Shown: positions 53,036 to 60,575 of the stretch, piece by piece
Layout: each line of letters opens with the position of its first letter
Position numbering within the stretch: position 1 is the stretch's first letter
Origin: DTWD01 sp963662965
GTDB lineage: Bacteria; Acidobacteriota; Vicinamibacteria; Vicinamibacterales; UBA8438
Length of the DNA: 64,000 nt
Direction: 5' to 3'
NCBI GenBank assembly: GCA_963662965.1
Contig: OY759970.1
Span: forward strand, 4,402,001 to 4,466,000
Made by a program: the position numbers and the translations under genes
The notes under the pieces: generated by a model
What the model was told of the DNA's origin: nothing
Database searches by the model: none
What the model saw: the letters and a program-made list of their open reading frames with translations, nothing else

Positions 53036-53523
53036 CAGTCGGTCTCGTCGTCGTCGCTGGGTGTCAGGGGGATCCCCAGGATCTCGGCAACTTTTTTTTG
53101 GAGCGTCATGATCGTCTCCGCCCGCTGCAGCTTCCGCTGGAGCCGGCGGTTCTCCACCTCGAGCTGCTTCACGCGCGGGTCAACGGGGCGGGGTGTCGGC
53201 CCCCGCCGGCGCCCGCGCATCTCGCGCAGCGCCCCCGCCTCCCGCTGCCGCCGCCAGTTCGTCAACAGCGACGAGTACAGCCCCTCGCGACGCAACAGGG
53301 CCCCCACCTCGCCGGGCTTCTTGCACGCGTCGGCTTGCGTGAGGATGCGGAGCCGATATTCTGCGGAGAAGCGCCGGCGCTGGACCGTCGCCGGCACCTC
53401 CGGGTCAGGGTCGGGCGGGCGTGACGTGGTCATGGGGCCGGGGCCTCCCGTCGCCCTCCGGGCTCCCGTCGCCCCCGGCCCCGCGACCACGTCCATCTCC
53501 ACGGCCTCTGGCATGCGAGTCAT
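53035..53523 (-). CDS. IS3-family transposase OrfA
   Basis: 162 aa. An HTH domain (RRRFSAEYRLRILTQADACK, LYSSLLTNWRRQREAGAL) is followed by a leucine-zipper-like coiled coil (KQLEVENRRLQRKLQRAETI). Near the end the coding strand holds an A8G run (T8 at 53092-53099) in the LQKKVAEIL codons, a typical -1 slippery site. The frame reached by that shift stays open into orfB. Confidence 0.93.
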   Translation of the reverse strand: MTRMPEAVEMDVVAGPGATGARRATGGPGPMTTSRPPDPDPEVPATVQRRRFSAEYRLRILTQADACKKPGEVGALLRREGLYSSLLTNWRRQREAGALREMRGRRRGPTPRPVDPRVKQLEVENRRLQRKLQRAETIMTLQKKVAEILGIPLTPSDDDETD

Positions 53524-53574
53524 CTCTCCAACCTTCCCCGCCCCTACACTAATCTCACCAGGGAGGTTGTCTCA

Positions 53575-54212
53575 CAGATTATTGGCACAGGGGGAGCGAC
53601 GCTATAGCCAGCCTGCTGTATCAGGTGTAATACTTCTTCAAGAGTCACGTCAGTGGGCTGACCGCAGGTATTCCCACACAGGCTGCCCTGCGGGGCAGTC
53701 TCGCCGCTATGCTGCGCGATGGTGGTCCTGAATCGATGCATCGGACTCTGGTCGGAGAAATTAAACTTATCAAACTTGTCAAAGGCATCCACTAAGTACA
53801 TCGCGGCATAGTTATCAACTAGTGCTGCGTTCACTGCGGGATCATCGACAACACCATCCCCGTTGTTGTCCAGGTACTCTGCCGCAATCGAAGCGACATG
53901 TCGGAGTAGCGGTTCAGAAAACTTCTCGACTGCCCACATCGAGGCTCCAAACACTTTCATGCAATGGTGAAATCCCACGCCGTGCATCGGATCGCCTTCA
54001 GGAATCACAATGGGCAGCAGCGTTGGCCTTTGTGATGACTCAAAGGTCGTCACACCGCAGCTCCCTGGCTCGTGAGCAACGGTTATTGTCGGGGAACTCG
54101 TCGGTGCTATCGGGCTACCAGTCTCTGAGCCGCCGCACGATAATGCCAACACTGCGACTGTGGTCAGCACCGCAAGCGTACTAGTCGTGATATTTAGTCT
54201 CCGTACGGACAT
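53575..54212 (-). pseudogene. Lipoprotein gene cut by the IS3 element
   Basis: The host part encodes about 212 residues, starting MSVRRLNITTSTLAVLTTVA with a possible lipobox (LALSC). An EF-hand-like loop is present (YLDNNGDGVVDD). At the 3' end the frame runs into the IS right end and stops at 53544, adding residues such as SLVRLV. Sequence here is clearly lower in GC than the neighbourhood, which suggests acquired DNA. The family is not recognised. His and Cys residues (GFHHCMKVFGASMW, SLCGNTCGQP) might bind metal. Confidence 0.7.
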
Positions 54213-54233
54213 TGCTATACACGAACTGCGAGC

Positions 54234-54288
54234 GGGACACTGCCCACCCGCGTGACGAACCCCCGTTCCCGTTGACCCGCCCGCCGCG
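54234..54288 (+). repeat. Repeat family R3, copy 1
   Basis: GGACACTGCCCACCCGCGTG and ACCCCCGTTCCCGTTGACCC blocks; shared with 55265-55314 and 56227-56280. Between this copy and the sirtuin stop (about 150 bp) no gene is seen. Confidence 0.75.
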
Positions 54289-54442
54289 CCGAGATTTACG
54301 TGCTGCGGCTCTTTGTCTTTGGCGATGCCGATTCACTTTGGCCGCGCCATTACACAACTGTCAGCAGTACAGTGTTCTGCTGTTGCGCGTCGTCACGAAG
54401 AACAATCCCTGGCACTGTAGACACTGACGTGGCTCATAGTCC

Positions 54443-55228
54443 TCAGGAATCCCCTCCGACCACGGCACCGCCGGAACATCTTGACGGCGCTAGCGCTTCG
54501 GTGACGGCAGGTGGAAACAGCTCCACCACGTCCCCCTCGAGCCGTAACGTCACAGCGGCGTGGCCATCGTGGTCCGTTGCACCGCGGTTGACCACGACGT
54601 AGGGCACGCCGCGCTCCGCGGCCGCCAGTGGAAAACCTGCCGCCGGGTAGACCGACAGCGTCGAGCCCAACGCCACAACGAGATCCGTCTCCTGGACCGC
54701 TGCCGCGGCGCGCTCCAATTCGTCCGGATCGAGGTTCTGGCCGAAACTGATCGTTGCGGGCTTCAGATAGCCGCCACAGCCGCACACCGGCGGTGTTCGC
54801 GTTTCCAAGAAGCGCTTCACGTGAGGATCCGGATCGGTGCGGGCATGGCAGCTCATGCATTCTATGGCCGTGTTCGTGCCATGCAGCTCGACAAGCCGCC
54901 CGGAGGAGGTCCCGCCGCGGATGTGTAGCCCGTCGATGTTCTGCGTGACGACCATCGCGAGCTTGCCCGCTCGCTCGAGATCCGCAACCGACGTATGCAC
55001 GGCATTCGGCTCCGCATCGCGGAACGAGGGCCAGGCCTGGCACTTCTGGTCCCAGTACTCGATGCGCGCGACCTCCGAGTTCATGAAATCATCAAAGTAG
55101 ACGGGCTGCCGCTCCCTCCAGACACCCTTTGGGCCGCGGAAATCACGGATGCCGCTGCCCGTCGAGATGCCTGCTCCGGTAAACACCAGGATGCGGCCGG
55201 TGTCTCGTAGCAGCTGAACGAGGCCCAT
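54443..55228 (-). CDS. Sir2-family NAD-dependent deacylase
   Basis: 261 aa. The NAD site GAGISTGSGIRDFRGPKGVW and the catalytic His block TQNIDGLHIRGG/ELHGT are intact. Zinc is bound by CMSC and CGCG. Further NAD contacts are LGSTLSVYPAAGFPLAA and VVVNRGAT. Such bacterial sirtuins remove acyl groups from lysine residues, using NAD; some relatives act in phage defence, but nothing here shows that. It is divergent from the nucleotidyltransferase and flanked by R3 repeats. Confidence 0.93.
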   Translation of the reverse strand: MGLVQLLRDTGRILVFTGAGISTGSGIRDFRGPKGVWRERQPVYFDDFMNSEVARIEYWDQKCQAWPSFRDAEPNAVHTSVADLERAGKLAMVVTQNIDGLHIRGGTSSGRLVELHGTNTAIECMSCHARTDPDPHVKRFLETRTPPVCGCGGYLKPATISFGQNLDPDELERAAAAVQETDLVVALGSTLSVYPAAGFPLAAAERGVPYVVVNRGATDHDGHAAVTLRLEGDVVELFPPAVTEALAPSRCSGGAVVGGDS

Positions 55229-55264
55229 TGCTCACCGAGCCTACCGTCTCGCCGCCCGCGAATG

Positions 55265-55314
55265 GGACGCTGCGCACCCGCGTGACTTACCCCCGTCCCC
55301 GTTGAACCGCCGGC
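55265..55314 (+). repeat. Repeat family R3, copy 2
   Basis: GGACGCTGCGCACCCGCGTG and ACCCCCGTCCCCGTTGAACC blocks. It fills most of the gap between the sirtuin and nucleotidyltransferase genes. Confidence 0.8.
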
Positions 55315-55362
55315 CTTTGAGAGTTAGGATGCTAGGCAAAAGGCCTCCGGCCATCTAGGGTG

Positions 55363-56154
55363 ATGCCGTCGCGATCCAGAGTCAATCGGGTGACCAAGGC
55401 CGTCGTTCCTGCGGCGGGGTATGGCACCCGCATGCGTCCCATGACCCTCGGCGTCCCCAAGGAGCTCTTTCCGCTGGGCGACTCGCCGCTCATCGCGCAC
55501 GCAGTACGAGACGCGACCGCGGCGGGCATCCGTGAGATCTGCGTGGTCCTGCGCCGGGGCAAGGAGAGCATTCGGGACTACCTCGTGGCCACCGTCCCGC
55601 GCCGCGTGCGGTTGTGTTTCGTCTACCAGAGGCGCAAGGACGGATTGGGGGGAGCGCTGCGAGCAGCGCGCACCTTCGCTGACGGCGAGCGTTTTGTCAT
55701 GGTGATTCCAGACCAGCACCTGCGGTCCAAGCGGGGTAGCGCCTGCGCGCAGCTTTTGCGCTGCCTACCGTCGGACGGTCCGCTGATCCTGAGCAGCATG
55801 GTCAAGGTTCCCCGCGCCGAAAGGCGCTTCTTTGCGGGCGCGCGCGGCTTCGGCATCTCAGTGCGGCGCCCCCGCCCCGGTCGGCCCTATCCTGTTTCGC
55901 GGCTGCTCAGGACGGGCCGCGAGGTTTGCGGCTTCGGCAGGACCGTCTACCCGCCGGAGATTTTCCGCTACCTGGGATCGCGGTACGCCGATCCGGGCAC
56001 GGGCGAGGTGGATCTCTGGCGGACGTTTCAGGCTCTGCCGAGCCGCATCCAGCATCGGGCCGTCCTTCTCGATGGACAACCGTGCGACACAGGCACGTTC
56101 GCGGGCTACTATCACTACCTGCCGCGCTTCGTCAGAGGATGGGCGGCTCCCTAG
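55363..56154 (+). CDS. Nucleotidyltransferase, GalU-like
   Basis: 263 aa from ATG 55363; a GTG directly before it is possible. The N-terminal motif KAVVPAAGYGTRMRPMTLGVPKELFPLGD is that of UTP-glucose-1-phosphate uridylyltransferase and related sugar-1-phosphate nucleotidyltransferases. VMVIPDQHLRSKRG is the metal-binding region, and CGFGRTVYPPEIFRYL the middle block. The protein is shorter than GalU (about 290-300 aa). The sugar specificity is unknown. The 3' end carries a tandem duplication of AGAGGATGGGCGGCTCC. Confidence 0.83.
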   Translation: MPSRSRVNRVTKAVVPAAGYGTRMRPMTLGVPKELFPLGDSPLIAHAVRDATAAGIREICVVLRRGKESIRDYLVATVPRRVRLCFVYQRRKDGLGGALRAARTFADGERFVMVIPDQHLRSKRGSACAQLLRCLPSDGPLILSSMVKVPRAERRFFAGARGFGISVRRPRPGRPYPVSRLLRTGREVCGFGRTVYPPEIFRYLGSRYADPGTGEVDLWRTFQALPSRIQHRAVLLDGQPCDTGTFAGYYHYLPRFVRGWAAP

Positions 56155-56226
56155 AGGATGGGCGGCTCCTTCGCGCTGGAGCCGCACGAACGTCTCAACG
56201 TCCTCCTCATCGCCCACGCCTGAGAC

Positions 56227-56280
56227 GCCGCGCACCCGCGTGAGCCGTAACCCCCGTCCCTGTTGAACCACCCGCCGGCC
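56227..56280 (+). repeat. Repeat family R3, copy 3
   Basis: CGCCGCGCACCCGCGTGAGC and ACCCCCGTCCCTGTTGAACC blocks. It separates the nucleotidyltransferase from the restriction-enzyme remnant. Confidence 0.75.
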
Positions 56281-56300
56281 AGCGGTAGCCTAGGCCAGAC

Positions 56301-56621
56301 ATGGCTGCGTTCCGCTTCAGCACCTTCCTCGAGTCGTTCGATGCGGACCCGAAGACACGCGGCACGCAGTGGGAACACGTCTGCAAGTGGTTCCTGGAAA
56401 CTGATCCCGTCTATCGCACACAGCTGAAGAAGGTCTGGCTGTGGAACAAGGGGCCCGGACGCTGGGGGCCGGATGCGGGTATTGACCTTGTGGCCCAGGC
56501 CAAGGATGGCACCTACTGGGCCATTCAGGCCAAAGCGTATGCGCCAGAGAACACCGTCACGAAGCAGGACATGAATACATTTCTGGCCGAATCGGCACGG
56601 CCAGACATTAGCTGCGGTTGA
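56301..56621 (+). pseudogene. N-terminal remnant of a type ISP-like restriction enzyme
   Basis: 106 aa. The sequence WEHVCKWFLETDPVYRTQLK, then KVWLWNKGPGRWGPDAGIDLV and YWAIQAKAY matches the Mrr-like PD-(D/E)xK nuclease domain at the start of large helicase-type restriction-modification enzymes. The catalytic Asp (DAGID) and the QAK Lys motif are visible. After FLAESARPDIS the frame ends, while the normal enzyme continues for many hundred residues with helicase and methyltransferase domains. It is therefore a truncated remnant, joined directly to the end of the next fragment. Confidence 0.75.
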
Positions 56622-56994
56622 ATACGAACAGATGCGGACAAGGATTAGGCACCGCTCGCAATGTGCCACTCACGCCGTAGACGATGTGGCCGGTGGGTGA
56701 ATAGCGAGGCGCACTGCCTCCCGAGAACAGCACCCGCTGCTCACCGGAGTCGAGGTCGAGCAGCGCAATCTGCGCGCTCTCGACGACTCCTCGCGTGAGG
56801 ATGGTGAACAGGATGGCGCGGTCGCCCGGGAGGACATCGGGCCACCCATGATTCACGCCCTGCTCGACGTCGGGCGTGGTCAACTCCTCAGGCTCACCGT
56901 CCAGACGGACCCATTCGAAGACAGCCCCGGCCGATATAATCTCGGCACCTTCGTCGACAACGTGCGCGTAGGATGACTCGACATGCGTTAGCAT
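56608..56994 (-). pseudogene. Beta-propeller fragment of a larger protein
   Basis: 128 aa. Propeller-like repeats are visible: HGWPDVLPGDRAILFTILT, QIALLDLDSGEQRVLFSGG and APRYSPTGHIVYGVSGTLRAV. This is the pattern of the C-terminal WD40/PD40 region of acidobacterial serine/threonine kinases. No kinase domain is present, and the frame runs off into unrelated sequence (LFVFNRS). Its N-terminal edge overlaps the start of the DUF5916 gene on the other strand, so it is probably debris. Confidence 0.6.
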
Positions 56995-59636
56995 CGGTTC
57001 GTATCATCGCCCTCTGCGCGTTGCTGCTTCCCGCCGCCGCGTTCGCTCAGACACGCGGCACTGTCTCTGTCCTGCCGTTCACCAACATCACCGGGGAACC
57101 GGGCGACGCCTGGATTGGTGCCGGGATCGCCGAGGCGCTGGTCGCGGACCTGCAGGGAGCGCCAGGCTTCGAGGTCGTGACGGGCGAGCAGATCGACGTG
57201 CCCTGGGTCTTGAGCGGCGCCTACCAGCGGGTCGGCAACCAGATTCGGATCACCGCGCGACTGGTCGAGGTCGCCAGCGGCGCCGTGATTCGGACGGCGA
57301 AGGTCGATGGCGCGATGGCCGATCTCTTCGGCCTGCAGGATCGTCTGGCCGTGGACCTGGCGGGACGACCGGAGAGTCCGGAGTCTCGGACGGCCGCGAC
57401 ACTGCCATCGACTGTGACCGGCGGCGGTGCCGGGATGCTCGCGATGATCGACGGCCCACCACCACCTATCGCTCCCGAAGTCATGAGCCGCGACGAGCGA
57501 GGCCGCGCCACGGTCCGCGCCATCAAGCTCGACGAGGGGATCACCGTCGACGGCGCGCTCGACGAGGCCGTCTACACGACGGTTCCTTCGTTTGGCGGGT
57601 TCATTCAGACGGAGCCCACGGCGGGGGCGCCGGCGACCGAGCGAACCGAGGCGTGGGTGTTCTTCGATGACACGAATCTCTACATCTCGGCCCGATTGTG
57701 GGATTCGGCGCCCGAGTCCGAGTGGGTGGTCAACGAGATGCGCCGTGACAGCGCCATCCTCTCGCAAAACGAGGGGGTCGGGATTCTTCTCGACACGTTC
57801 TACGATCGGCGGAACGGAAACTTCTTCACCATCAGCCCGATCGGCGGCCGGGCGGACGGCCAAGTGAGCAACGAACGCGGGTACAACCCCGACTGGAACC
57901 CAGTGTGGACACTCGACACCGGGCGGTTCGAGGGAGGCTGGTCGTTGGAAGCGGCGTTTCCGTTCAAGTCGATGCGCTATCGCCCAGGGCGGTCGCAGGT
58001 GTGGGGCCTTCAGCTGAGGCGCCGCGTGCGGCACAAGAACGAGACCTCGTTTCTGACCCCTCTGGACCCCGGGCTTGGCCAAACGGCGATCTTCCAGGTG
58101 TCGCGGTCGGCAACCCTGGTGGGGCTCGAGGTGCCGGCCAGCGGGCGTCCGATTGAGATCAAGCCATACGTGATCGGCGACGTCAGCTCGGACGTGAACG
58201 CCTCACCGGCCGTCTCGAACGCATTCGGTGGAAACGTCGGCCTCGACCTCAAATACGGGATCACGGAGAACCTAACCGCCGACTTCACGGTCAACACCGA
58301 CTTCGCGCAGGTCGAAGCCGACGAGCAGCAAGTCAACCTCACCCGCTTCAGCCTGTTCTTCCCCGAGAAACGGGAGTTCTTTCTCGAGAACCAAGGCACG
58401 TTCAGCTTCGGCACCGCCCGAGGCGGTCGGGCGGGCGACACCCCGGTCATGTTCTACAGCCGGCGGATCGGCCTGAACGAGGGGCGGGAAGTGCCGATCA
58501 TCGCCGGAGGGCGGGTGACCGGCCGGGTCGGCCGGTTCAGCCTCGGGCTGATCAACATCCAGACCGACGACGAGCCGGTAAGCGGCGCGGTGACGACGAA
58601 CTTCGCGGTAGCCCGCATCAAACGCGACCTGCTCCGCCGGAGCAGCATCGGCGCGATCGCGACCAGCCGCTCGGCTCTGGCGGACGGCACCGGGACGAGT
58701 CAAACCTACGGGGTCGACGCGACGTTCGCCTTTTACGAGAACGTGGCGTTCAACGCCTACTGGGCGAAGACGCCGACATCGGGGCGCGATGGGCGGGATA
58801 CGAGCTACCAGGGTGCGTTCCGGTACGACGGGGACCGGTATGGGGCGACGACCGAGCACCTGTTCGTCGATGCGCAGTTTTCACCGGAGGTCGGGTTCGT
58901 GCGCCGGGACGACTTCCGCAAGAGCGAGGGGTCGGTCCGTTTCAGTCCGCGGCCTCGCGCGATCGAGGCGGTCCGGAAGTTCACGTGGGAGGGCTCGTAC
59001 AGCTACATCACAGATGCGGCCGGGATCGTCGAAACGCGGGGGGCGCAGGGGCGGTTCGAAACCGAGTTCGAGAGCAGCGATACGCTCGAGGTCTCGTACA
59101 CCGACACGTACGACTTCCTCAAGGAGCCGTTCACGATCGCGCCGGACACCACCATCCCGGTTGGCGGGTACGACTTTTGGAACGCTCGTGCGTTCGTGCG
59201 ATTTGGCCAGCAACGGCGGGTGGCCGGGTCCGTGTTCGCCGAGCACGGCGCTTTCTACGGCGGCACGAAGACGGCGCTCGGGTTCGGGGGTCGTGGCCCT
59301 TTCAGCGGACGGATCGAGCTAACGCCGCAGCTCTCAGTTGAGCCAGGCCTGTCGTTTAACTGGATCGACCTGCCGCAGGGAAGCTTCTCGACCGAACTGC
59401 TCACGACTCGCGCGACCTACACGATCAATCCTGCCATGTTTGTGAGCGCACTCGTGCAATACAACTCGAGCAACAACGGCTTGAGTACTAACATTCGGCT
59501 CCGGTGGGAGTATCAACCGGGGAGCGAGCTGTTCATCGTCTACAACGAGCAGCGGGATACGCTCACTCCGCTGGCGTTCCCCGAGCTCGAGAACCGGGCG
59601 TTCATCGTCAAGATGAACCGGCTGTTCCGATTCTGA
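56973..59636 (+). CDS. DUF5916-type outer membrane barrel protein with TolB/FlgO-like N-domain
   Basis: 887 aa with signal peptide (VRIIALCALLLPAAAFAQ). Residues 27-130 resemble the TolB-N/FlgO domain (VSVLPFTNITGEPGDAWIGAG, VLSGAYQRVGNQIRITARLV). A CBM9-like domain follows (DGALDEAVYTTVPSFGGFIQ, AWVFFDDTNLYISARLWD). The remaining 500 residues are a DUF5916 barrel-like region (EKREFFLENQGTFSFG, MFYSRRIG, SALVQYNSSNNGLSTNIRLR) ending with aromatic RLFRF, the typical outer-membrane C-terminus. The function is unknown; a role in carbohydrate-linked transport is often supposed. The fusion of the TolB/FlgO-like domain is unusual. Confidence 0.87.
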   Translation: MTRHALASVRIIALCALLLPAAAFAQTRGTVSVLPFTNITGEPGDAWIGAGIAEALVADLQGAPGFEVVTGEQIDVPWVLSGAYQRVGNQIRITARLVEVASGAVIRTAKVDGAMADLFGLQDRLAVDLAGRPESPESRTAATLPSTVTGGGAGMLAMIDGPPPPIAPEVMSRDERGRATVRAIKLDEGITVDGALDEAVYTTVPSFGGFIQTEPTAGAPATERTEAWVFFDDTNLYISARLWDSAPESEWVVNEMRRDSAILSQNEGVGILLDTFYDRRNGNFFTISPIGGRADGQVSNERGYNPDWNPVWTLDTGRFEGGWSLEAAFPFKSMRYRPGRSQVWGLQLRRRVRHKNETSFLTPLDPGLGQTAIFQVSRSATLVGLEVPASGRPIEIKPYVIGDVSSDVNASPAVSNAFGGNVGLDLKYGITENLTADFTVNTDFAQVEADEQQVNLTRFSLFFPEKREFFLENQGTFSFGTARGGRAGDTPVMFYSRRIGLNEGREVPIIAGGRVTGRVGRFSLGLINIQTDDEPVSGAVTTNFAVARIKRDLLRRSSIGAIATSRSALADGTGTSQTYGVDATFAFYENVAFNAYWAKTPTSGRDGRDTSYQGAFRYDGDRYGATTEHLFVDAQFSPEVGFVRRDDFRKSEGSVRFSPRPRAIEAVRKFTWEGSYSYITDAAGIVETRGAQGRFETEFESSDTLEVSYTDTYDFLKEPFTIAPDTTIPVGGYDFWNARAFVRFGQQRRVAGSVFAEHGAFYGGTKTALGFGGRGPFSGRIELTPQLSVEPGLSFNWIDLPQGSFSTELLTTRATYTINPAMFVSALVQYNSSNNGLSTNIRLRWEYQPGSELFIVYNEQRDTLTPLAFPELENRAFIVKMNRLFRF

Positions 59637-59888
59637 GGCGGCCGGGAGCGACAGGGAGGCGCTCGCCGACCTGCAGGATCAGGCCACGTAGCCGACAAAT
59701 GCCGAGTTCGGCCGCCGGACTGATGCCATCAGTTACTCCCTGAGGCCATCAAACTGATTGCTGACCCACCGCCAGCGGAGGGAATCCCATCTGCTGTTCG
59801 ATCCCGTGGAGCTGTATCTGGTTCAATGGCTAGCGCCAACCATCGCGTGCGGCGCACGCGGCGATACCAGAAGTCGTAGCTTGTAGTG

Positions 59889-60002
59889 CTTTTACCGCTT
59901 CTCGAGGTAGACCGTCATTTGAAGGCTTACTTCCCGGTTGACTTCACCAACGACGCATACAAGCTCGGGGTGAACTACATCGTGTACGGAATGACGCACT
60001 GA
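59889..60002 (+). pseudogene. C-terminal remnant of an outer-membrane-like protein
   Basis: An open stretch without start reads LEVDRHLKAYFPVDFTNDAY, then KLGVNYIVYGMTH, and ends with TGA at 60000-60002. The end resembles the last strand of a beta-barrel transporter or porin-like protein. The rest of the 59637-60135 gap (about 500 bp) shows no other coding signal. Confidence 0.5.
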
Positions 60003-60135
60003 GGTGATAGCCGCCCTCGAGATCTACAACATCATTGAAGGGCGGTCACCCGTCTTGGAAGCGAAGAAAGTTCGCGGCCCACGAAGGAGATCGGTGTATA
60101 AAAAGGGTGCTGATCCGGTCGGACGAGAACGCGGA

Positions 60136-60573
60136 ATGGTCTTGAATAGTGTCGTCACCGTCACCTGCGCGGCGCTGATGGTGGGAGCGCTGGTCGTCGT
60201 CGGCGCTCAGAGACAGGGATTCCAAGGACGGCTGTCCCCACTACCGGTGGATGCCCGCACGGCCGGCACCATCACGGGCGAGGGTGTGGTCCGTGCGGAA
60301 CTGAACGGGACGGAGCTTACGATCCGGGGGTCGTTCGAAGGCATGAGTTCGGCCGCGATCGGCGCCCACGTGCATCGGGCCCAGCCCGGCACGCCCGGGC
60401 CGGTCGCGTTCGCGATCGACGTGCCCACCGTCGCCGAGGGAGAGTTCGAGGACACCGTGACCCTCGACGAAAGTGAGCTCCGCGAGCTGCGTGGCGGCTT
60501 CTACTATCTCCAGATTCACACCGAGAACAATCCCGGCGGGGAGCTTCGTGGCTGGCTGTGGCCGCAGGAGTGA
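60136..60573 (+). CDS. CHRD-domain exported protein
   Basis: 145 aa from the ATG at 60136, preceded by a signal-like segment (NSVVTVTCAALMVGALVVVG). An upstream in-frame extension to 60004 lacks protein-like character. The CHRD domain is clear: VRAELNGTELTIRGSFEGM, AHVHRAQPGTPGPVAFAID and GGFYYLQIHTENNPGGELRG. CHRD domains occur in exported proteins and may bind metal or ligand; their exact role is unknown. It precedes the PQQ dehydrogenase by 2 bp, so the two are probably co-expressed. Confidence 0.85.
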   Translation: MVLNSVVTVTCAALMVGALVVVGAQRQGFQGRLSPLPVDARTAGTITGEGVVRAELNGTELTIRGSFEGMSSAAIGAHVHRAQPGTPGPVAFAIDVPTVAEGEFEDTVTLDESELRELRGGFYYLQIHTENNPGGELRGWLWPQE

Positions 60574-60575
60574 GG

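Larger units (their letters stand above)
51894..53574 (-). mobile_element. IS3-family insertion sequence, apparently intact (1681 bp)
   Basis: Ends are inverted repeats starting TGAGACAACCT, with a second matching block further in (TTACTGTAGCG left, TTAGTGTAGGGG right). Terminal TG...CA is usual for IS3. It encodes overlapping orfA and orfB. No target-site duplication is visible (left flank CTT, right flank CAG), so one end may have recombined. It cut a lipoprotein gene on its right. Confidence 0.9.

Noticed and set aside
54234..56280. R3 repeats as integron attC sites
   Set aside because: Two copies contain GTTGAAC, which fits the 3' core rule, but no matching RYYYAAC 5' core lies at the right distance, copy 1 lacks the core, and no integrase gene is present.
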